A stretch of 64,000 nucleotides of DNA from Mucidula mucida. Lineage: Eukaryota > Basidiomycota > Agaricomycetes > Agaricales > Physalacriaceae. The stretch covers positions 1 to 64,000 of the forward strand of contig JADNYV010000014.1 in NCBI GenBank assembly GCA_015501055.1, read 5' to 3'. The notes beneath the pieces are model-generated. The model was not told the origin of the DNA and ran no database searches. It was given only the letters and a program-made list of their open reading frames with translations. Made by a program: the position numbers and the translations under genes. This document shows positions 57,270 to 64,000 of the stretch, in pieces. Numbering within the stretch: the first letter of the stretch is position 1; the number at the start of each line of letters is the position of its first letter.

Positions 57270-59450
57270 ACTTTTAGAAGAGACCGCCGGGCGTCTTCTT
57301 TCCCTCCCCGAACTTTCCCCATTTCCCACTCCCTTTGTCCCATCTGAGCGCCTGACTCAGGAACGTCTTGAGTCCCTCAGCATACTCGACAACGACTTCT
57401 TACTGCCTGAAGAACGCGCCCTAGCCATGAACGTTTTGATGCTTAATGCAAAGGCCATCTCATTCACCAACGACGAAATGGGTACCCTGCATGATGACTA
57501 CTTTAGTCCCGTCGTCTTTCCACTAGTCGAAGACGTACCTTGGGCCCGTAAATCTATCCCCATTCCACCCGGTATCCGCGAGGAAGTCATACAACAAGTC
57601 GAAGAGAATGTCTGCCTGGGTCTATGGGAGCCGTCCGACAGCTCATATCGGACACAATGGTTTTGTGTTGCTAAAAAAGATGGAAAGGTCAGAATCGTTG
57701 TCAATCCAGACGACATGAACAGGCATACCATACGGACAATAGGTCAGCCTCCGCTCCCAGACCAGTATTGCGACCACGCCGCGGGTCGAGGAATTTACAC
57801 CGGTCTTGATCTCATGTCGGGCTATAACCAGCGGATGGTAGCGATTAGCTCCCGCGACGTGGTGACAGTCGACACACACCTTGGCCCCATGCGATTAGTA
57901 CGCCTGCCACAGGGATGGACAACATCTGTCAACATTTTCCATCACGATATCGTGTTCCTCCTCCAGCACGAAACCAATGTTGCTCCAAATTTTATCGATG
58001 ATATAACGGTCCTTGGTCGTCGAACGCGTTTCGAGCTGCCTAACGGGGACTATGAGCGACATCCCGACAACCCTAAAGTTCGAAAGTTTGTATGGCTGCA
58101 CTTACTCGACGACCATCGTATTCTCCACCGTCTCGGCCACGCTGGCGCCACCGTTTCCGCCAAGAAGCTTGCCGGCCGATTTGCAGTCCCTGAGTTGCCA
58201 GTCCTTGGACAGACTTGCAACTACGACGGTCGTCTGCCAGAGGACACATCAGTCACGAAGATAACCACTTGGCCGCCATGCTGTACCGTTAAGCATGTCT
58301 GAGGATTCCTTGGGATGGCCGGCACGGTACGCATTTGGATACGGAACTTCGCCGCCATGTCGCGGCCACTCGTCAAGCTCACGATGAAGAGCACGCCGTT
58401 TACCTGGCAAAAAGAACACCAATTAGCCATGGATGCATTGAAGAAGGCCGTCATTACCTGTCCCGCCATTTGGCCCATCGATTACAAGTCGGGTCTTGAC
58501 GTGATACTGGGCGTCGACTCATCCGAGATTGCATGCGGTCCGTCCTTCAACAGCTCGATTCCAAAGGACAACGTCGTATTGCCCGCTTTGGCTCCATTGC
58601 TTGGTCCGATGTCGAGCTCCGTTATTCACAAGCAAAGATCAAGCTTTGCGGTCTCTGGCGCGCCCTACACTTCACTCGAATCTATCTTGTTGGGTTAGAA
58701 CATTTCATCGTTGAAATGGACGCGAAATACATACGGGGAATGATCAATCACCCCGACGTCCATCCAAATGCCTCCGTCAACCGTTGGATTGCGGCCATCC
58801 TCATGTTCCATTTTACACTTGTCCACGTTCCCGCCGAAAGATTTAAAGGACCTGACGGACTGTCACGACGCGAAAGGACCGAAGATGTGGGAGACATACC
58901 AGACGAAGATGTAGAGGATTGGATCGACAAAGAAGTGCTAGGATGCACTGTATGGATTTCTTCCTTTTTCCAAGGCGAAGTTGCTGGTATCGCGTCGAAT
59001 ATTGTCCACGTACGAGAAGACACTGGAGCGCTTTCGTTAACATTTCCAACAACTCAAGAAACGAATGACTTACCAAGAACCGAGGAATCACGTCGGCGCG
59101 ACAACCAACTCGACACCATCCGATACTACCTCTCCACTCTAAAATGTCCCCCATCTATTTCACCCGACAAACTCCATATTCTCCAACAGCAATCCCGGCC
59201 CTACTTCGTCGCCAGTGACCAAATGTTTCGTCGTGAACGCACAGGCCGCCATCAATTAGTTGTCGATTATCCAGACCGAATTCGTATCCTTCGCATGGCT
59301 CACGATGAGCTTGGTCACCGTCGTGGCTTCTATGGCGTTCGTCGCCGTATTGCAGATCGCTTTTGGTGGCCAGGAATAGACGTTGACATAGCATGGTATC
59401 TGAAAACCTGCCATGAGTGCCAGCTGGAATCTACAGAGCACGTTCACTTA
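57270..59450 (+). pseudogene. RT, RNase H and integrase zinc finger of element 3 (inverted)
   Basis: On the plus strand it reads SLPELSPFPTPFVPSERLTQ, CVAKKDGKVRIVVNPDDMN, LPQGWTTSVNIFHHD, FIDDITVLG (RT catalytic FIDD) and LHRLGHAGATVSAKKL. After a TGA at 58300 that breaks VxGFLGMAG come PIDYKSGLDVILGVDSSE, VEMDAKYIRGMINHPD, HVPAERFKGPDGLSRRE and WWPGIDVDIAWYLKTCHECQ (integrase zinc finger). This order is the normal pol order, but on the opposite strand to gag, protease and integrase core. Confidence 0.88.
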
Positions 59451-60620
59451 CCACCAAGGATCTCTAGGGTCTTCGGGAAATTGTTGTCGTACTTTAGCGT
59501 CTTCAGGAAGTACTGCTGGGACTGGATTCGCTTTCTTCTCCACACTCTTGTAAAGTAAAGTGTCTGTGATGTGGTCGAATGAGAATGTTTCTTCAAGTGT
59601 AGAGTGGATGAAAGTATGGGACTCGCTAATGTTCGGGATTTGGTCCGGTAAGTCCAATACCTCTTTCCACTGATCCACCACGTCGTCAACGGTGGATATC
59701 CCAAAAGACGGGCTTGGTCGCTTGCGCTCTTGCGTGTCAATAACACGACTGTCCGGATTGTTGGAGTCCTGCTCCCATATGCGGATGGTAACACCAGATG
59801 CTGTCTCCCACTTTTCAAGACGGACGGTGCACTGCCACGGACGACCTAGCAGGATGCGATAAGGGGCTTTGGGTACGATGAATGCGTGAGCAATGGTGAT
59901 TAGACCGTCAATGTCGAGCTGGACTTGTTCTGCGCATCCGGGTAGTTCGTCTTTTGCGCCACTAGCAGTTTCCATGATTAATCGCCTGTGTTTATTGACG
60001 TCCAGACCACATTCTTTGGCAAGATCTTCGCGGATAACCACAATCTCTGAGCCTTCGTCTAGGAGAGCGAGTTCATGCTGTTTACCGGCTACAACAATAT
60101 CAATGACACGGAGCGGCATGGTGAAATCAAGAGGGGGAGCAGGACATGGATGGGTTGGGGATAGAATGTTGGCTGCTACAGCAGCATCATTGGGAATGCA
60201 ATTGGTGTGTTCGTGATTGACGGCTTCCTTGACAAGATCTTTACTGATCGCATATAGGTTGCGCACCGGGAGAGTGATTGGCGCGTCTAGAATCTGATTG
60301 TAGACGCGATGAATGGCGGATGGATCATTGACTTTGGATTCAAGTCGGTAGGCGGGATGGCGGGGATCATGGGGAATATGAGGTGTGGAATCTTCCTCCT
60401 TCTTCTTTGCTTGTGCTGACTTCCTTTCGGTGAATAGTGGAGCGGGCGCGGGTTGTTTGTCAACAGGCTGGATGGCATCTTCCTCAGCATGCACGGCCTT
60501 CGGTGGCTCATCTGCATCGGCGCTGGATTCTTCTTCAACGGCTTTGGTGGCAGACTTTTTCGCTTGGGCTCGAGTTACGGCTGCAACGTCGACGGAATCC
60601 TCTACATCAGTGAACTCCAT
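59448..60620 (-). CDS. Gag-pol aspartic protease region of element 3
   Basis: A single open frame of 390 codons starts at 60620 (MEFTDVEDSVDVAAVTRAQ). It has an acidic/Ala-rich N-terminus and a retroviral-type protease with VAGKQHELALLDEGSEIVV, then IVPKAPYRILLGRPW. The catalytic motif is DEGS rather than the usual D-S/T-G. It continues to FPEDPRDPWW, where the next segment (RT) should follow but the strand switches. Confidence 0.75.
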   Translation of the reverse strand: MEFTDVEDSVDVAAVTRAQAKKSATKAVEEESSADADEPPKAVHAEEDAIQPVDKQPAPAPLFTERKSAQAKKKEEDSTPHIPHDPRHPAYRLESKVNDPSAIHRVYNQILDAPITLPVRNLYAISKDLVKEAVNHEHTNCIPNDAAVAANILSPTHPCPAPPLDFTMPLRVIDIVVAGKQHELALLDEGSEIVVIREDLAKECGLDVNKHRRLIMETASGAKDELPGCAEQVQLDIDGLITIAHAFIVPKAPYRILLGRPWQCTVRLEKWETASGVTIRIWEQDSNNPDSRVIDTQERKRPSPSFGISTVDDVVDQWKEVLDLPDQIPNISESHTFIHSTLEETFSFDHITDTLLYKSVEKKANPVPAVLPEDAKVRQQFPEDPRDPWW

Positions 60621-60781
60621 TCACAAAAATCCCCACCAGACATCCTCGGTGGGGTCTTCTTCAACTTCTTCATTCTTGTCAGTGACTTCATAATTGTCTT
60701 CTTCCTTCTCAACTTCCTGCTCTACTTCTTCCACAATTGCCGCGGTCGTGCAAGCGTGGCCTATGTCAATTGCCGTGCGAC

Positions 60782-61330
60782 CTAAAAATCCTTCTTGGGA
60801 GCGGGAACGGAGGAGTTGGCTGGCTCAGGCAGCGAGCCGCCAAAGATATCATTGACGGAATACTTGAAACCCCTGCGCTGTGGGTGCCGGCGAATTAGGC
60901 TACCATTCCGGAGGCAGAACTTCTGATTGGAGATGATGATATGTCCCGCATCGACGTAGATGGGCACCCATGGACACTCAGCGAGGAAATGAGGGCCTGC
61001 ACAGAAGTAGCAGCCATCCTGCATGTTGTTGGATTGGGGGAAATGATTGTGACCGTCGTTGCGCTGTAAGGCAGGGTTCTTGAACTGGTAAGTGGTCGCA
61101 TATGTTGACCCCATCGACGATTGACTAAGGCTTTGAACTAGGGGCTGCAGCATCTGCTGAAAGGCTGTGGCCTGAGCAAGCGATAACCTCCCCGAGTGCT
61201 GTAGATCGTCAACGGTGGGACCGGCTACCTTCTTGGTCTGTACTGCCGGGGCTGGTGCAGCATCAGAGTCAGACTCATCAGAATCAGAGCGGGCAGCCTT
61301 CTTCGCCTTGGATTTCGCTTTCCTGGACCG
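60782..61330 (-). pseudogene. Gag C-terminal part with zinc knuckle, element 3
   Basis: The minus strand has SKAKKAARSDSDESDSDA, SLAQATAFQQMLQPLVQSLS and DGCYFCAGPHFLAECPWVP (a C-x2-C-x3-H-x4-C knuckle, one residue shorter than typical), then RRHPQRRGFKYSVND. It is out of frame with the main gag by an indel or shift near 61331. Confidence 0.7.
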
Positions 61331-62611
61331 TCATTTGTGAATAGGCTTGTCGTCGGAGGAAGAATCGGACTCATCATCGGAGTCGGTATTATAGACGGTG
61401 GACCGTAGGACCCAACAACCAGCAGCGAGGACTTTAGAAATGTCTGGAGGAGTCTCCCTGGTCCACGTTGTGTCGATCTGGCGAATGCAATCCTCCAGTC
61501 GCTGCTGCAGACGACGATCGAAGCCCTTCCAGAAGGCGTGTTTCACCTCAATGTCGGATATGACACTTTTCTTCTTCAGTGCCCCAGAGACGGGTGTGAA
61601 CTGGCGGTGGTACTTGTCGAGGTCGGCTTCGCTTCGGAAGCCACGGCGCCTCCACTTGCGGGTAATGTCCTGCAGCTCGCGAAGAGTGTACTTGCGCTTT
61701 CGCGATGCGTAAAAATTGTCGGTGAGTTCCTTCTTGAATTTATCCCAGTCGCACTTGCTGACATCGGTGTCATAGCCATCAGCAGTCCGCCAGAGCTGCT
61801 TAGACTCATGGTCAGCGTAGCGCAGGGCGGCATGTACACAATCGCTGCCAGTGACTTTGTTGGTCTTCGCGAGTTCCTCAAACTCGAAAAGAAAATCATC
61901 CAGCTCGTTAATGCTGTCGGACGAGAAGTGCGGGGCATCCTCGCTGCGTGGGCCTGGCATGGCTCCAATTCCTGTTGCCGCGGACATGACTGGCGGTAAT
62001 GGAGGGGGTAGTGGGACTGGTGATGGGGGAAGGGGTACGGTAGTGGGCGACGGCGGCGATGGAGTAAGCAAACTGAGTGGTGATAACGGAGGAGAGGGTG
62101 ATGTGTGAAGAGGCGGTAATGGCGGAGTGCTGAGGGGTGATAACGGAAGGAGTGGGGAACGGTTCTCTGCCGGAGAAGGTGTTCGTGAGGGGAGATCAAG
62201 AAAAGAGAACTCAAGTGGTGGGAGCAGTGCGGGCGATGGTGGAAGAGAGAAAGGTGGAAGACCTAGCTCTGGGATGGGGGCTAGGATGGACGGACGGATG
62301 GGGGAGGGAGTGACGGGGTGGAAAACAGGCTCCGGAAGAGTGGACGGACCCGAAAACTGAAGACGGTTGAAGCGTCCGGGAAGAGCTGATGGTGCAGTGG
62401 AAGGATCACGAGCAGTGGCAGGACGGATGTCACGGTTTGTGGCAGTACGACGGCGCTCTGCGTTCCTCGCACGGATGATGGCTTTGGGGTCGTCAACAGC
62501 AGGTAGGAGGCTGCGTCGAGCGCGACGGTCGGCCGTGATGGGTGCACTGGACTGTACACGGATGAGAATACACGACAGACGACGCGGATCTGAAGGTCTA
62601 CGGTTGTTCAA
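61331..62611 (-). CDS. Gag of element 3
   Basis: A frame of 426 codons starts at 62611 (MNNRRPSDPRRLSCIL) and includes a long Pro/Ser/Leu low-complexity region (PPLPPLHTSPSPPLSPL-like, 61980-62370). It then has the gag core with DDFLFEFEELAKTNKVTGS, LWRTADGYD, WDKFKKELTDNFYASRKRK and LRELQDITRKWRRRGF, ending SDDESDSSSDDKPIHK. It encodes the structural protein of the element particle. Confidence 0.8.
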   Translation of the reverse strand: MNNRRPSDPRRLSCILIRVQSSAPITADRRARRSLLPAVDDPKAIIRARNAERRRTATNRDIRPATARDPSTAPSALPGRFNRLQFSGPSTLPEPVFHPVTPSPIRPSILAPIPELGLPPFSLPPSPALLPPLEFSFLDLPSRTPSPAENRSPLLPLSPLSTPPLPPLHTSPSPPLSPLSLLTPSPPSPTTVPLPPSPVPLPPPLPPVMSAATGIGAMPGPRSEDAPHFSSDSINELDDFLFEFEELAKTNKVTGSDCVHAALRYADHESKQLWRTADGYDTDVSKCDWDKFKKELTDNFYASRKRKYTLRELQDITRKWRRRGFRSEADLDKYHRQFTPVSGALKKKSVISDIEVKHAFWKGFDRRLQQRLEDCIRQIDTTWTRETPPDISKVLAAGCWVLRSTVYNTDSDDESDSSSDDKPIHK

Positions 62612-62630
62612 GATAGCGGTGGGCTCCAGA

Positions 62631-62877
62631 TGTAGGTACTAGGTACCGTTCTTCTGAGCAATATGAACAACAAATAGGAGGAGAACTGAGATGCATTCCT
62701 ACTGTACGAGTTGGGTATAAGTACTCTACATACGATGGTCTTGTACACAATAAGAGGATGGTCCAAGCAATGAGAAGGACAATAAGTAAACTAGAAAGGA
62801 AGTAAAAGAATAAGAGAAGTGGTCCGAGAGTAAGTACAGGGTAATGGTCCGTGTGCGGCCCAAGTTAATCCTCTACA
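62631..62877 (-). repeat. 5' LTR of LTR element 3
   Basis: 247 bp with ends TGTAG...CTACA. On the element strand it is followed by TCTGGAGCCCACCG, which could be a tRNA primer-binding site (TGGAGCCC), though the match has not been checked. Confidence 0.9.
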
Positions 62878-63184
62878 ATGAAGTTGATATCAATATATGA
62901 ATAAAGCAGCAGAAAGGGAGATAAAACTCTAGTCATCAAAGGTAGCCTCGCAATGGTTTATACACGAACGCGTTTTAGACCGTTTCGAGTTCTCTTAGCA
63001 ATTTCTCAGAAGGCCTGCAGACTGACCCGCCGTGACGACGCGGCGAATAATAAGAGCTACGACTTTCAAGACGCTTGTACTGTGCGAAGGTTCTCATCGC
63101 CGAAGTCGGATGTCCAAGAGTTCAGATTCTGTGCGCATTACTCTACCTAGTCCAACCAAGTGTGTGTGCTTGCGTCACCACCCT
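62878..63184. other. Intergenic region right of element 3
   Basis: It contains ATGA and then AT-rich sequence and no supportable gene. It does not continue the MDR gene cut on the other side of the element. Confidence 0.5.
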
Positions 63185-64000
63185 CTATAATAGACGACAT
63201 AATAGTGGGCATATGCGCACAAGCGAGCGCGAGATGATGCGAGGGTGGAAAAATTCTGTTTTATCCCAGACAAGATACTTTCGCTCGCGAGGTTTCATGG
63301 TACTGACGAAACTCTCGAATGCTGCGAGAGCCTCTACGGCGGTAGGTCTTTCCTCAGGACGTGGTGAGCGTAAAATGTTTTGAAGAAGGCTTTGAAATCA
63401 TCGAGACCACCGTAATCCTGTCTCAATCTCAGTGCATGTTTCTATCCGCGAAGAAAGACCAACCCTAAATAACATGAGGACTGTCCAAGCTGCCTGGAAA
63501 ATGTCGACCTTGAACGGATTATAGGGCACAGACAACGACAATTCCGGCATAACATTGTACTGCCCGGAAAGACCAACCGCCCGAGCGTTCTCCGGACCTT
63601 CCGGATGAAAACTCACAGACTCAAAGTCTATGAGGAAGTAATTGACCGCTCGGACCCGACATCGCCGCCGTGTCTTCACCCACTTGCAATTGTCGCCTTC
63701 CTGCAAATAAGGTGCGGCGAAATGAAACCCGCTGGGCACAACACGCCTAGAATCTATGAGGATGTTCGATACGCAGATATCACTGCTGGACGTTAGTCGC
63801 AGACCAAAGAACCGAACAGAATCTTACTGGTGAGAAAGATTGTGAGAACGCAAGAACACGATGCCTACGAATGCAGCATCTAAGATACGAGTCTCGTTTT
63901 ATGACGATGGCGGTATACCTCGAGAAGCTGTCTTGAAAATTCTACGACCTCCTCTCGACAATGAAAGGAAGGATCATCCTGGCAAGAACGGAAGCACGGC
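63185..64000 (-). CDS. Protein kinase-like gene, 5' end outside the window
   Basis: The minus strand has DICVSNILIDS (catalytic loop with Asp and Asn), VNYFLIDFESVSF at the DFG position and YNVMPELS at the APE position. It continues with NPFKVDIFQAAWTVLMLF and a C-lobe end RSPRPEERPTAVEALAAFESF. The order matches fungal kinase-like families of mushroom-forming fungi. Several short introns are likely. A TGA at about 63396-63398 separates the activation-segment exon from the C-lobe segment in the same frame, so the gene may be broken there or an exon end was missed. The 5' part (ATP-binding lobe) lies beyond 64000. Confidence 0.6.

Larger units (their letters stand above)
55957..62877 (-). mobile_element. 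Ty3/gypsy-type LTR retrotransposon, element 3, with inverted RT block
   Basis: It is 6.9 kb, with LTRs at 55957-56210 and 62631-62877 and a 4 bp ATGA duplication. Gag (61331-62611), a zinc-knuckle part (about 60782-61330), aspartic protease (59448-60620) and integrase core (56293-57255) are on minus. The reverse transcriptase, RNase H and integrase zinc finger (57270-59450) are on plus. This internal inversion means that no continuous pol can be made. It is a different family from elements 1 and 2: LTRs of about 250 bp, and a chromodomain was not seen. Confidence 0.9.

Noticed and set aside
59444..59818. Separate gene at the right end of the inverted RT block
   Set aside because: It overlaps the protease frame of element 3 in another frame and contains no family motif.

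Overview
This is a nuclear genomic window from a filamentous basidiomycete, most likely an Agaricomycete (mushroom-forming fungus). The evidence is many 43-62 bp GT-AG introns, Ty3/gypsy elements with chromodomains, a DUF6697-type gene, RTA1-family membrane proteins, and degenerate protein-kinase-like families typical of that group. No bacterial or organellar features are visible. Species cannot be named from the sequence alone.

Layout. 1-5390 is a decayed chromodomain Ty3/gypsy element on the minus strand (element 1), abutting a 246 bp MITE (5396-5641). 6967-11750 is a clean 13-exon SNF2/STH1-type chromatin-remodelling ATPase whose exons sum to 1396 codons plus a stop. 12.1-19.4 kb is an array of four kinase-like paralogues (one open, one nearly open, two broken), interleaved with two broken pieces of an SRP68 gene and with direct and inverted copies of one intergenic block. 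21.1-22.35 kb is a possible HNH-nuclease-like gene. 22.75-24.61 kb is the SRP68 gene itself, with two apparent frameshifts near its 3' end.

27154-33653 is a second full-length but decayed copy of the same gypsy family (element 2, LTRs 530 and 529 bp). It lies just downstream of a DUF6697-type pseudogene. That pseudogene is split at a TA by a 4.4 kb Tc1/mariner-like transposon (34567-38988). The transposon carries an apparently intact four-exon transposase and a multi-exon passenger gene, and a 326 bp MITE is nested in its left terminal inverted repeat. A broken MDR reductase follows (39.6-40.2 kb). An intact pair, DUF6697 gene plus MDR reductase (42.7-45.9 kb), repeats the same order, so this block is a tandem duplication with one dead and one live copy. 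An MFS transporter (40675-42523) sits between them.

46160-47511 is an RTA1-family membrane protein transcribed divergently from the MDR gene. 48.2-50.5 kb holds a divergent hypothetical gene pair bracketed by degenerate TACTCG-rich repeats. 50925-52419 is an aldose 1-epimerase. 52882-54196 is a second RTA1 gene in opposite orientation, followed by a 3' fragment of a second MDR gene. That fragment is cut off by a third LTR element (55957-62877). In element 3 the reverse transcriptase/RNase H/integrase-zinc-finger block is inverted relative to gag, protease and integrase core. The window ends in a kinase-like gene that runs off the edge.

The live genes are unrelated housekeeping or accessory functions (chromatin remodelling, SRP, sugar mutarotation, transport, reductase, membrane protein). 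The dominant theme is transposon load, nested insertion and local duplication followed by decay. Many nonsense codons in the repeats are C-to-T or G-to-A changes.
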